Source of the DNA: Hyphomonadaceae bacterium UBA2389
GTDB lineage: Bacteria > Pseudomonadota > Alphaproteobacteria > Caulobacterales > Aquidulcibacteraceae
Assembly: GCA_002343395.1 (NCBI GenBank)
Contig: DDSN01000016.1
Coordinates: 1,700 to 64,064, forward strand
Reading direction: 5' to 3'
Length of the DNA stretch: 62,365 bases
Positions 1 through 7,619 of the stretch are shown here, piece after piece. How positions within the stretch are numbered: position 1 is the first letter of the stretch; each line of letters opens with the position of its first letter. The notes beneath the pieces are model-generated. The model searched no databases, was not told the origin of the DNA, and worked only from the letters and a program-made list of their open reading frames with translations. The translations under genes and the position numbers were made by a program.

Positions 1-1
1 C

Positions 2-1417
2 CAGGGCGGCATGGTGCATCCCTATTTGAAGCGCAGGCAGGGTTTAGAGCCCGTGACATACCCGTCAAAAGCGCTCGAAGAGGTGTTGAAACGCACGCTT
101 GGCGTGCCGCTCTTCCAAGAGCAGGCCATGCAAATCGCCATCGTCGCGGCGGGGTTCACTCCGCCCGAGGCTGACAGATTGCGCCGCGCCATGGCGACGT
201 TCCGGCGCGTCGGAACGATTGGACAGCTCAAGGAGAAGTTTATCTCCGGCATGATCGACAACGGCTATGAGAAGGACTTCGCCGACCGCTCGTTCTCCCA
301 GATCGAAGGGTTCGGCGAGTACGGCTTTCCTGAAAGTCATGCCGCGAGCTTCGCGCTTCTGGTTTACGCATCCGCCTGGATCAAATGTCATTACCCAGAC
401 GTGTTCGCCGCGGCGTTGCTCAACGCGCAGCCTATGGGCTTCTATGCGCCGGCGCAGATCGTACGCGACGCGCAAGAACATGGCGTCGAGGTGCGCGCGC
501 CTGACGTCAATTCCTCATACTGGGACAATATGCTGGAACCAGGCGCGGCGGCCGCGCCGCGTCTGCACAAACGTCACATCGATATGCACGAAGATATCCT
601 GAGCACACATGCGCTCCGCCTTGGTTTTCGTCAGATCGAGGGCTTGAGGCAGGACGAGCTTGAGCGCTGCATCGCCGCCCGCGCCGCGGGCTTTGACTCC
701 GTGCGCGACGTGTGGCTGCGCGGAGGCTTAAGCCCCGCGACCATCGAACGCCTCGCCGACGCCGACGCTTTCCGGTCGTTGGGCCTTGAGCGGCGCGATG
801 CGCTCTGGGCGGCGCGTGGTCTAAATCGCGTCGGCGGCCAAGAAAATACGCCGCTGTTCAGCGCCGCAGCCAACCGGACGACCGAGATCGACTTCGCGCT
901 GCCGCCAATGCCGCTTGGCGAACATGTGGTCGAGGATTATCGCATGCTGCGACTGTCGCTCAAGGCGCACCCCGCTGCGTTGCTGCGCGAAGCGCTCGCC
1001 GCGCGCCATGTCCTGATGGCGGAGCGTTTGTCCGGAATCGAAAACGGCGCGCGCGTGCGTGTAGCGGGTCTTGTACTGGTTCGTCAGCGGCCGGGCACGG
1101 CGTCCGGCGTTATTTTCATGACGTTGGAGGACGAGACTCACATCGCCAATATCGTGGTTTGGCCGCGCGTGTTCGAACGCTTTCGGGCCGAAGTTCTCAG
1201 CGCACGCCTCTGCGCGGTGGATGGGATCGTTCAGAACGAACGCGGCGTCGTGCATGTGGTGGCCGATCGGCTGCATGATTTCAGCCCCTTATTGGCCGAC
1301 CTCTCCGCCGCGCCGCTCTCATTGACGCCAACCCCCGCCGATGAAGCGCGCCGCTCCGCCGGAGATGCGCGCGTTTCCGCGGAGACCGTCATGCCGAAGG
1401 GACGCAATTTCCATTGA
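2..1417 (+). CDS. dnaE2: Error-prone DNA polymerase DnaE2, C-terminal part (5' truncated by window edge)
   Basis: The reading frame is open from base 2, ahead of the first ATG at 11, so the gene enters from outside the window; about 470 C-terminal residues of a protein that is usually near 1,080 are visible. The segment starts in the polymerase core (QGGMVHPYLKRRQG), carries the SQIEGFGEYGFPESHAASFA stretch typical of C-family polymerases, a helix-hairpin-helix region, and a C-terminal OB-fold (GARVRVAGLVLVRQRPGTAS). DnaE2 (ImuC) is the translesion polymerase of the SOS mutasome and is usually encoded after imuA and imuB, which would lie upstream and out of view. DnaE1 is less likely, because the end after the OB-fold is short, as in DnaE2. 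Confidence 0.93.
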   Translation, partial: QGGMVHPYLKRRQGLEPVTYPSKALEEVLKRTLGVPLFQEQAMQIAIVAAGFTPPEADRLRRAMATFRRVGTIGQLKEKFISGMIDNGYEKDFADRSFSQIEGFGEYGFPESHAASFALLVYASAWIKCHYPDVFAAALLNAQPMGFYAPAQIVRDAQEHGVEVRAPDVNSSYWDNMLEPGAAAAPRLHKRHIDMHEDILSTHALRLGFRQIEGLRQDELERCIAARAAGFDSVRDVWLRGGLSPATIERLADADAFRSLGLERRDALWAARGLNRVGGQENTPLFSAAANRTTEIDFALPPMPLGEHVVEDYRMLRLSLKAHPAALLREALAARHVLMAERLSGIENGARVRVAGLVLVRQRPGTASGVIFMTLEDETHIANIVVWPRVFERFRAEVLSARLCAVDGIVQNERGVVHVVADRLHDFSPLLADLSAAPLSLTPTPADEARRSAGDARVSAETVMPKGRNFH

Positions 1418-1550
1418 CGGGTCCGACGTCGCGACTTTTGCAAGCTGTCCGCTAATCTTTGGCATTCTGTGCGCTGCCTATTGTAATCGCGAGAGCGAAG
1501 CGCCAGTTGGAGTCGGTCAGAGTGCTCTGACGCTTCCCAAGAGATCAAAG

Positions 1551-1697
1551 ATGACACACCAGCCCAACATGGCGCCGCAAGCGCCTGCGACCGGCGCTGA
1601 CGATCAATCCAAACGCGCTCACGAAGCAAAGCCCGCGGCGCCGGTTTCGCCCGGCGCAAAGCCTGAAGACAAGCCGCAAGAGACCAAGAAAACCTAG
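1551..1697 (+). CDS. Small hydrophilic hypothetical protein, 48 aa
   Basis: A short frame starting MTHQPNMAPQ and ending PQETKKT. It is rich in Pro, Ala, Lys and Glu, has no membrane segment or cysteine, and is probably disordered. A longer in-frame start exists at 1341 inside the dnaE2 tail, but 1551 is favoured because the upstream part reads like a shadow frame, and a strong hairpin terminator follows 17 bases after the stop. Function unknown; coding status is moderately likely because of the terminator. Confidence 0.5.
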   Translation: MTHQPNMAPQAPATGADDQSKRAHEAKPAAPVSPGAKPEDKPQETKKT

Positions 1698-1714
1698 GTC
1701 TCGCTTACAGGCTG

Positions 1715-1742
1715 AAGCAGCTCCCCTGATGGGGAGCTGCTT
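1715..1742 (+). terminator. Intrinsic terminator-like perfect hairpin
   Basis: AAGCAGCTCCCC pairs perfectly with GGGGAGCTGCTT around a TGAT loop (12-bp stem). The T tract is only the TT inside the stem, so termination may be symmetric or weak. It closes the small gene ending at 1697. Confidence 0.7.
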
Positions 1743-1882
1743 GGCGTCTGGACAAATTAGCAGCGTTTGCGTGCGAATAGTGGCCCAGATGTCGCGAAGC
1801 ATGCTAGTTTGACGACAATCAGCAACAACGCGCCCGTTCACTGCCGCCCGAAAGGGCGGGCGAAGGCGCGTGGAGATAGCAA

Positions 1883-2092
1883 ATGACGTCGATTTCGGAT
1901 CTTTTGCGACAAGCGCCAGCGCTGCGTCGGCGGGCGTTTGAATGCACGCGCGATACGAATGAGGCTTATCTGCTTGTGCATGACGTGATGACCAGCGCCA
2001 TCGGCGGCGGCGACAAAGACGACAATTTCGCCCTGATCCGCGCCATGGCTGACAGCGGACCCCGCCTTTGCATCGACGCCGCGCCAGCATGA
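1883..2092 (+). CDS. Small hypothetical protein, 69 aa, with sigma-region-2-like helix
   Basis: The sequence MTSISDLLRQAPALRRRAF then CTRDTNEAYLLVHDVMTSAI resembles the first helices of ECF sigma region 2 (compare the common LRRYARALTRD...AEDLVQDT pattern), but the protein stops at 69 residues, before any DNA-binding region. The resemblance is judged by eye. It begins a set of three genes whose stop and start codons overlap (ATGA at 2089 and at 2280), so the three are probably co-translated. Possible roles are a degenerate sigma remnant or a small partner protein; function unknown. Confidence 0.6.
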   Translation: MTSISDLLRQAPALRRRAFECTRDTNEAYLLVHDVMTSAIGGGDKDDNFALIRAMADSGPRLCIDAAPA

Positions 2093-2283
2093 ACCAAGCG
2101 CCCGCGATAGTCCAAGTAGTGCTTCGCCGCCGCATCTGGCGCGTCACCATCGACGGCGCGTTTTGCGGCGATTACAGGTCGGAGCGTCACGCCGCTGAAA
2201 GCGCCGAAGCGGCAGCCTCCACGCTGCGCGCGCAAGGGCGCACCGTGCAAATTCTGGCGACGGACGGGGTTACGCCAAAATGA
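2089..2283 (+). CDS. Small DUF2188-like protein, 64 aa
   Basis: Starts at the ATG that overlaps the stop of the preceding gene. The order is a short N-terminus, then VVLRRRIWRVTIDGAF, a helix rich in Ala and Glu, and a final strand (GRTVQILATDG). This strand-helix-strand layout with an early Trp resembles DUF2188 proteins; the match is by eye. It lies between the sigma-like stub and the secreted repeat protein and overlaps both by four bases. Function unknown. Confidence 0.6.
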   Translation: MNQAPAIVQVVLRRRIWRVTIDGAFCGDYRSERHAAESAEAAASTLRAQGRTVQILATDGVTPK

Positions 2284-2939
2284 AGCGTCTCTTTGCTTGG
2301 CTGTTGTGTGCACTTGCCCCCCTCTGCTTGAGCACGGCCGCCTTTGCGCAGCAAGGCGGCGACGCCGCGCCCGCCAATTCGCACAGGGTCGGCTATGGCG
2401 CGGGTTGGCGCTGCAACCATGGTTATGCACCACGGGGAATACGGTGTGAAGAAGTGACGCTGCCGGCGCATGCCCGCCTCACCTCGCGCGGCGACGACTG
2501 GGAATGCGCGCGCGGTTACATACGCGATGATGCTCGTTGCACCGCGATACGCGTCCCGGAGCACGCCTTCTTGTCGGAATTTTCCGGCGGGCGCGGATGG
2601 GAGTGCGAGCGGGGCTACGTCGACGACCTCTATGCGTGCGCGCCCGTTGTCGTGCCGGCCAACGCCTATCTGACTGAGCGCGGCGACACATGGGCGTGCG
2701 ACCGCGGCTTCAGCCGCGACGGCTCCGCTTGTTCCGTCGTCATCATTCCTGAGAACGCCTATTTGAGCCGACGTGGCGACGGTTGGAGCTGCGAACACGG
2801 CTTCGCCAGAGCCGTTGGCGGCAGCAGCGCCTGTGTCGCCGTCGCGGTGCCGGAGCATGCGCATTTGAGCGCAAGTGGCGGCAGCTGGGACTGCGACGCG
2901 CCTCATGTACGGCGCGGCGCCGGCTGCGTCGCGCCATGA
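2280..2939 (+). CDS. Secreted cysteine-rich tandem-repeat protein (W-x-C ... C repeats)
   Basis: A clear signal peptide (MKRLFAWLLCALAPLCLSTA, cleavage near AFA-QQ) is followed by about six imperfect repeats of some 32 residues. Each repeat reads roughly W-x-C-x3-G-[YF]-x(5-9)-C-x3-[VI]-P-x-[HN]-A-x-L; examples are WRCNHGYAPRGIRC and WACDRGFSRDGSAC. Two Cys per repeat suggest one disulfide per unit in the periplasm or outside the cell. The last repeat is partial (WDCDAPHVRRGAGCVAP). The start overlaps the previous stop by four bases, so it belongs to a three-gene unit. No catalytic motif is visible; an adhesive or surface structural role is a guess. Confidence 0.88.
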   Translation: MKRLFAWLLCALAPLCLSTAAFAQQGGDAAPANSHRVGYGAGWRCNHGYAPRGIRCEEVTLPAHARLTSRGDDWECARGYIRDDARCTAIRVPEHAFLSEFSGGRGWECERGYVDDLYACAPVVVPANAYLTERGDTWACDRGFSRDGSACSVVIIPENAYLSRRGDGWSCEHGFARAVGGSSACVAVAVPEHAHLSASGGSWDCDAPHVRRGAGCVAP

Positions 2940-3037
2940 GCAGACCGGGAAAACAGCAAGAACAATCCGGATGTCTTGATACAGGACCGTTCCTTGTGTG
3001 GTCGCCCAACGACCGCCGGTTTTATGCAGGAGTTTGA

Positions 3038-3286
3038 ATGCCTTTTGTCGTGAATTCTTCGCCTGGCGCGGGACTGCGCTTTGAACCCGGCCAAACCTTC
3101 ACCGACGCCAAGGCCGCTCTCAATGGCGCCTCGATGTTGGCGCTGCGTGGCATGCGCTTGATCCGCATCCGCGACTTGGACACCGGCGAGGTGTTCGATG
3201 ACAAGGCGTTGCGTGAGAAACTTGACCGCGACGCTCGCGACCTCGCGGAGCAGGCCGCCGCGCGGCGTACTGCAGCGACGGAGTAG
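3038..3286 (+). CDS. Hypothetical protein, 82 aa
   Basis: Begins MPFVVNSSPGAGLRFEPGQT, has a middle strand-rich part (LALRGMRLIRIRDLDTGEVF) and ends with a charged helix rich in Arg, Glu and Ala. There is no signal peptide or membrane segment. The next gene starts four bases after the stop, so the two are likely co-transcribed. The GC-rich third positions fit the genome. Family not recognised. Confidence 0.65.
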   Translation: MPFVVNSSPGAGLRFEPGQTFTDAKAALNGASMLALRGMRLIRIRDLDTGEVFDDKALREKLDRDARDLAEQAAARRTAATE

Positions 3287-3290
3287 AAAC

Positions 3291-3515
3291 ATGGACGAGA
3301 ATCTAGCGTCCGCGCTGATAAAGCAGGAACAGCACGAGCGTGCTGAACTGACGCTAAGCGACTATTCAGCGGCCGGTGTGGACCCCCCGGACTGGATCAA
3401 CGAGCCAATCCCCTCGCTTGAGACGTGGCGCCGTTGGCAGGCTGCGCAAGACAAGGCGCTCGCTCACAAGCGCGCCCGAGCGCGTGTGCACAAGTCCGCC
3501 GCAGCGAAAGACTGA
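3291..3515 (+). CDS. Hypothetical protein, 74 aa
   Basis: Starts MDENLASALIKQEQHERAEL directly after the upstream 82-residue gene. The protein is acidic at the N-terminus and strongly basic at the C-terminus (KRARARVHKSAAAKD), with several Trp in the middle (PPDWINEPIPSLETWRRWQ). The ATG at 3291 is preferred to the longer frame opening at 3198, which overlaps the previous gene. Function unknown; the basic tail could bind nucleic acid. Confidence 0.6.
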   Translation: MDENLASALIKQEQHERAELTLSDYSAAGVDPPDWINEPIPSLETWRRWQAAQDKALAHKRARARVHKSAAAKD

Positions 3516-3700
3516 CCTGAACTGTTGCGGCCTGTCCTGAAGCAGAACGCGAACACCTGCGCAAACCCAGTTGGACTTACGAACAAATCGACGCTGAAGG
3601 CAAAAAACGGCCGCGAAAAAGCGCAGGTCGGAAAACGCGCCTCGCGGCTCCTTCGGCCGAAGGGTGGGCGAAGGGAATTGTGCATTGTCAATGTTCGCAA

Positions 3701-3775
<75 letters not shown>

Positions 3776-3793
3776 GAACCGTTTGGGTGGGGC

Positions 3794-3823
3794 GGTATAG
3801 ACCGCCTACCGCCGCCGCCGCAA
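3794..3823 (-). promoter_or_regulatory. Candidate sigma-70 promoter of tRNA-Val
   Basis: On the minus strand a -35 TTGCGG (3823-3818) and a -10 TATACC (3799-3794) are 18 bases apart and lie about 20 bases ahead of the tRNA 5' end. This is a sequence match only. Confidence 0.5.
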
Positions 3824-3874
3824 GCGCTGGCGCTTCGGGATTTGGAGTCTGGGTTGGAAACCCCGCCCCTCCCC

Positions 3875-4237
3875 TCAAGCCGCCGCGATCACCCGCTCGA
3901 TCTCCACCACGAGATCCTTCAAGTGGAACGGCTTGGATAACACCTTGGCGTCTTTGGGCGCTTGGCTCTGCGCCGACAAAGCCACCGCCGCGAAGCCGGT
4001 AATGAATACGATCTTCATAGCGGGATCGGCCTCGGAGGCCCGGCGCGCCAACTCGATCCCGTCCAGCCCGGGCATGACAATGTCGGTCAGCAGCAGGTCG
4101 AAGCTGGAATGCTCCAGCGCTTCCCAGGCCGAGTCGCCGTCGCCATAGGCGGCGACATCGTGGCCGGCACGGCTCAGGCTCGTCGTCAGGAAGTTCCTGA
4201 GCGAGTCGTCGTCTTCCGCCAGCAGGATGCGCGCCAT
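3875..4237 (-). CDS. cpdR: CpdR-type single-domain response regulator
   Basis: A 120-residue receiver domain with no output domain. It shows the acidic pocket (AEDDDS, residues 7-12), phospho-acceptor Asp52 in LLLTDIVMPG, the conserved Thr in FITGF and Lys in LSKPFH. The N-terminus MARILLAEDDDSLR and the segment APKDAKVLSKPFHLKDLV are characteristic of CpdR. In Caulobacter, unphosphorylated CpdR primes ClpXP to degrade cell-cycle proteins such as PdeA, and with RcdA and PopA, CtrA; it is phosphorylated through the CckA-ChpT relay. The MARILL start is chosen because it matches that N-terminus; an ATG two codons upstream (4243) is possible. It is divergent from the amidohydrolase gene. Confidence 0.9.
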   Translation of the reverse strand: MARILLAEDDDSLRNFLTTSLSRAGHDVAAYGDGDSAWEALEHSSFDLLLTDIVMPGLDGIELARRASEADPAMKIVFITGFAAVALSAQSQAPKDAKVLSKPFHLKDLVVEIERVIAAA

Positions 4238-4326
4238 CGGCAACTCCAGTGTCCCGCCCCTTCAAACCAAGCGGTAGCCTCTAGCATGACGCTGGTAAAG
4301 ACTGGCTGAAGCACGGGCGGCAGACC

Positions 4327-4341
4327 TTAACGTCCTCCTAA
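4327..4341. promoter_or_regulatory. Possible degenerate CtrA box between cpdR and the divergent gene
   Basis: TTAA-N7-CTAA differs by one base from the CtrA full site TTAA-N7-TTAA. It lies in the divergent intergenic region upstream of cpdR. A single mismatched site is weak evidence. Confidence 0.25.
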
Positions 4342-4383
4342 TAGGCGGCGAAACATTGACGCCCACGGCGCGCGCGGCGAACA

Positions 4384-5304
4384 ATGCCGGCGATGGACCC
4401 GTACCCGCACGGATCGCGCGCAGCCCTGGCCGATGTCGGCGCCGGGTACGATTCTGCGCCAGCGGCGGAACCGGTGTTCGCATTGATCGAGCCGCTCCAC
4501 CGCACGGCGCCGCTGATCTTCGCCTCCCCCCATAGCGGGCGCCGCTACCCGCCAGACTTGCTGGCCGATGCGCGCGTCGCCCTCATCAGCCTGCGCCGAT
4601 CGGAAGACGCCTACGTGGACGAGCTGTTCGCCGGCGCGGCGGCGCACGGCGCCTCCGTGCTTTCGGCCTCGGTCGCGCGCGCCTATGTCGATCTCAACCG
4701 CGACCCCGCCGAGCTCGACCCCGACATGTTCGAGGACAGGCCGCCGCCGAGCCCGCATACGACTTCGCCGCGCGTGCAGGCGGGCCTCGGCGCCATCCCG
4801 CGCGTCAGCGGCGACGGACAAAACATCTACCGGCGCAAGCTCTCCCTGCACGAAGCCGAACGCCGGATCGCGCAGGTTCATCGCCCCTATCATGCGCGTT
4901 TGAACGCGCTGGTCGACGACATCCGCACGGCGTTCGGCTGCGCCGTTCTGCTCGATTGCCACTCGATGCCGTCGAGCGCGCGCGGCGCGCACGCGCCGGA
5001 TGTCGTGTTGGGCGACCGCTACGGCGCGGCCTGCCACCCCTCGGTGACCGCGCTGGCGGAAGCCACCTTGCGGCGCCTGGGCTATCGCGTGGCGCGCAAC
5101 ACGCCGTTCGCAGGCGGCCACACGACGCAGATTTACGGCCGTCCCAGCCTTGGCGTTCACGCGTTGCAGATCGAAATCAATCGCGGCCTCTACATCGACG
5201 AACGCACGCTGGAGCGCACCCGAGGCTATGCGCGCGTGCGCGCCGACATGGCGCGGCTGGCGGAAGCGCTCAGCGCGGCGATGTTGCACAAGAGCTTGGC
5301 TTAA
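4384..5304 (+). CDS. N-formylglutamate amidohydrolase family protein
   Basis: The 306-residue protein carries the family signatures of a zinc amidohydrolase: FASPHSGRRYP near residue 47, YVDLNRDPAELDPDMF near 100, LLDCHSMPS near 190 and a GGHTTQIYG stretch near 240. The family hydrolyses N-formylglutamate to glutamate and formate in histidine degradation, or acts on related N-acyl amino acids. No other hut gene is in the window, so the substrate is not certain. The start could also be the ATG at 4393. It is divergent from cpdR. Confidence 0.85.
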   Translation: MPAMDPYPHGSRAALADVGAGYDSAPAAEPVFALIEPLHRTAPLIFASPHSGRRYPPDLLADARVALISLRRSEDAYVDELFAGAAAHGASVLSASVARAYVDLNRDPAELDPDMFEDRPPPSPHTTSPRVQAGLGAIPRVSGDGQNIYRRKLSLHEAERRIAQVHRPYHARLNALVDDIRTAFGCAVLLDCHSMPSSARGAHAPDVVLGDRYGAACHPSVTALAEATLRRLGYRVARNTPFAGGHTTQIYGRPSLGVHALQIEINRGLYIDERTLERTRGYARVRADMARLAEALSAAMLHKSLA

Positions 5305-5369
5305 TCTCGCATCTTAACCTTGCTCGGCGCCAATGTTCTTAAGGACGCCGCGTTAGCCTGATCAGCCCC

Positions 5370-6062
5370 ATGAGGTCTGATCCGCCGAAAGCAGACGAAG
5401 GCAGGTCGCGCGTCGCGCTTTGGGACGCGTGGTTGGGCGTGGCCGTCTTCCTGCTTCTGTTGTGCGCCGGCCTAGCCGCGCCCTTCTTTGATCACCTCCC
5501 GAGTCACGTCGCCGCCCCGCTTGCTTACAGCGCCGCGGCGATTGTCGCGCTCGTGCTGATCAGCCGCCGCGTGCGCCGCGTTGGGTTGCGTACGCTTCGC
5601 GCCATCGTCGACCGCATAGGCGTCGCGGACCCTGAGCCAATGACGGCGCCCTGGGTTTGCGATGGCGATACGATCGAGGATCGCGCGACTAACCGGGTTT
5701 ATCGTCTTGCCAACATCGACGCTCCCGAGACCGGCGATTTCGCCATGTGCTATCATGAGCGAACAGTGGGCGAGCGGGCGAAGCGCTTCGCCATCGGCTC
5801 GGTGAGGCGCGCCAAACTAGTGTCAGTTCGGCGCACATGGCGACGGGATCGCTACAAGCGCTTCGTCGCCTACGTTTTTGTCGATGGCGTCGACCTCGGA
5901 GAACTGCTGATGGCGCAAGGCTTGGCGCGCCCGTGGCGCGGATGGCGCCCTCCCTGGTGCGGCCCAAAGGGACCGCTCGCGCGCCTGGCCGCCGATCGCG
6001 GCGAAAGTTTTTCCTGCGGCGCATGCAGGAATTGGCGCTACTGGCTCACGCCGCCGCTGTAG
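5370..6062 (+). CDS. Membrane-anchored thermonuclease (SNase-like) protein
   Basis: Two hydrophobic segments (about residues 17-41 and 48-66) come before a staphylococcal-nuclease-type domain (about residues 92-190). Catalytic features are visible: CDGDTIED for calcium binding, YRLANIDAPE with the active-site Arg, Asp and Glu, and DRYKRFVAYVF with the second Arg. The C-terminus has a Cys pair (SCGAC) and Trp-rich ends. The family cuts DNA and RNA; here it appears tethered to the inner membrane, the side being undetermined. The 3' end overlaps the convergent gene by 17 bases. Confidence 0.82.
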   Translation: MRSDPPKADEGRSRVALWDAWLGVAVFLLLLCAGLAAPFFDHLPSHVAAPLAYSAAAIVALVLISRRVRRVGLRTLRAIVDRIGVADPEPMTAPWVCDGDTIEDRATNRVYRLANIDAPETGDFAMCYHERTVGERAKRFAIGSVRRAKLVSVRRTWRRDRYKRFVAYVFVDGVDLGELLMAQGLARPWRGWRPPWCGPKGPLARLAADRGESFSCGACRNWRYWLTPPL

Positions 6063-6957
6063 GATTGCGCGGATCGAGCGGCAAACCTTGCGCTTGCCGA
6101 CGTTTGAGCAGCCGCAACCAGCCGTGCAGCGCTTCGCAATCGAGCCCGTGCATCATCAAGCGAAAACCCGCCTGCAGCGTGGACAGCGGCACCATCGGAT
6201 GACCGTTCTTGATGAAGGAGAGGTGATAGTCGGTGCCAAGAATTTTGCCGATATAGATCGCCACCGGCTCGTCGAGTTGCAGCGAATTCGAGGCGCGGAT
6301 GAAGTCGGCGCGCGGCAGAAGCAACGCGTAGAGCGGCGTGTACACCTCCACCGCCGTTTGAATGTCGACGAAGTTCAGCCATCGCTTCCGAGTCGGCGGG
6401 ATGTCGAACGGACCGTCTGTGATCATCGAGAAGTCCGGCCGCGCCACCGGCGTGAGATCGCGCCCTTGCGCGCGCAAGCTCTGGTTCAGCTGGATGATGA
6501 AATTGAAGATATTGAGATCGTGCTGCAGGAAGACGTTGTCTTCCAGCTCCTTCAACGAGCGCGGCCGCAGCGGCACGGTTTCAATCGTCACCGGACCGGC
6601 GTTGGCCTTGATGAAAGCCAGGAGCTCCGTGCCGATATGGAAATGGCGTAGAATAAGAAAATTCGCATCCTGCGAGCCAAACGCGCTGAGCCCCCAGTAG
6701 ATGGTTCTATGCAAAAATCCGTTGAGGTTAGGAAAGTGCGGTGAAATTCCGCGCAGGATCTTCACCAGCAAAAACCAGATGAACACGAACGGCCGGATGA
6801 TGTTGAACATCCAGCGCCGCGACCACGACGCGGAGCCGCGCAGCAGCGCCGCTTTCGCCTCTTGATCGATCGGCAGACTCTGATCGAGCGCGAGCGCGAG
6901 CCAAGGATCTGGGTCCTTGGGATCGTAGCGCGCGGGGTCGAGCGTTGCGAGCGTCAC
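6046..6957 (-). CDS. Unrecognised 303-aa protein, third gene of the ketoacyl-synthase operon
   Basis: Starts MTLATLDPARYDPKDPDPW. Residues about 50-72 (MFNIIRPFVFIWFLLVKILR) are hydrophobic and may be a membrane helix or amphipathic anchor. Later parts contain many His and aromatic residues (FLILRHFHIGTELLAF; VFLQHDLNIFNFIIQLN). No family is recognised with confidence. Its ATG overlaps the stop of the diiron-type gene (ATGA), so it is translationally coupled and should act in the same pathway. The conserved-looking His residues and membrane association would suit a lipid- or acyl-chain-processing partner; that is inference. Confidence 0.8.
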   Translation of the reverse strand: MTLATLDPARYDPKDPDPWLALALDQSLPIDQEAKAALLRGSASWSRRWMFNIIRPFVFIWFLLVKILRGISPHFPNLNGFLHRTIYWGLSAFGSQDANFLILRHFHIGTELLAFIKANAGPVTIETVPLRPRSLKELEDNVFLQHDLNIFNFIIQLNQSLRAQGRDLTPVARPDFSMITDGPFDIPPTRKRWLNFVDIQTAVEVYTPLYALLLPRADFIRASNSLQLDEPVAIYIGKILGTDYHLSFIKNGHPMVPLSTLQAGFRLMMHGLDCEALHGWLRLLKRRQAQGLPLDPRNPTAAA

Positions 6958-7619
6958 GCCACGATCTCCTCGATCTGCAACGCATAGAGGCGCGCCGTCA
7001 CCTCGGCGGTGCGCACGATGCGCCGCGCCGTCCGCTCGTCCGGCAACACCATCGCCAGCATCGTCTTGAACTCCTCAATGTGTTGAGCGTCGTTCTCGCC
7101 GTGATACAAGAGGAAGCGCACCGCGTCGTCGGCGAGGACGAGCGTTTCCTTGACCTTGCGGCCCCACTCTTGCGCCTTGATCGAACCCAGTCCCTCGATG
7201 ATCCACATCGCGCCCAGAAGCCCGAAGGGATTGGGTTTGCTGGCCTCATGGAACATCCACGCGGACAAAGCTTCCGAGCCCACGTTCTTCTCCCCCGCGC
7301 GGATCGTCTCGACAGCGCCGCCGGTTGCAACGTAATCCGCCTCGAGCAACCGGAAATCGCGATGCTCGGTGACGGCATGACGCATGAGCGACGACCGCAA
7401 CTCAAGATGCGACTCATCGATGTTGGAGGCCGCGCGCGACATCCACAAAGCGCCATCTTTCACCTGCTGACGCAGCTGAATGAGAAACGCCTGATAATCC
7501 GCTAACTCAAATCGGCCCCGCGTGAGCTTGCGGATAAGCGGCGTTTGCTCAAGCCGGCCCTCGAACGCGGTGAACACTACCGTGAGTTTGCGCAGCACAT
7601 CGGCGACAGCGTCGCTCAT
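6954..7619 (-). CDS. Heme-oxygenase-fold iron-containing redox protein (TenA/HDO-like)
   Basis: A 221-residue all-helical protein of the TenA/PqqC/heme-oxygenase-like superfamily. Helix-borne candidate metal ligands are Glu85-His86 (AVTEHRDF), Glu142 (WIIEGLG) and the C-terminal pattern His173-x3-Asp177-x2-His180 (YHGENDAQHIEEF), which fits the iron-binding helix of heme-oxygenase-like diiron oxidases. Members oxidise, desaturate or cleave fatty or amino-acid substrates (for example UndA, BesC, SznF). The start at 7619 overlaps the ketoacyl synthase stop; a longer frame to 7784 lies inside that gene and is rejected. The acyl-chain context suggests action on the ketosynthase product. The substrate is unknown. 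Confidence 0.8.
   Translation of the reverse strand: MSDAVADVLRKLTVVFTAFEGRLEQTPLIRKLTRGRFELADYQAFLIQLRQQVKDGALWMSRAASNIDESHLELRSSLMRHAVTEHRDFRLLEADYVATGGAVETIRAGEKNVGSEALSAWMFHEASKPNPFGLLGAMWIIEGLGSIKAQEWGRKVKETLVLADDAVRFLLYHGENDAQHIEEFKTMLAMVLPDERTARRIVRTAEVTARLYALQIEEIVA

Noticed and set aside
3650..3663. CCTTCGGCCGAAGG palindrome as terminator of tRNA-Val
   Set aside because: It is self-complementary with no usable loop and no T tract directly after it, so no terminator is claimed.
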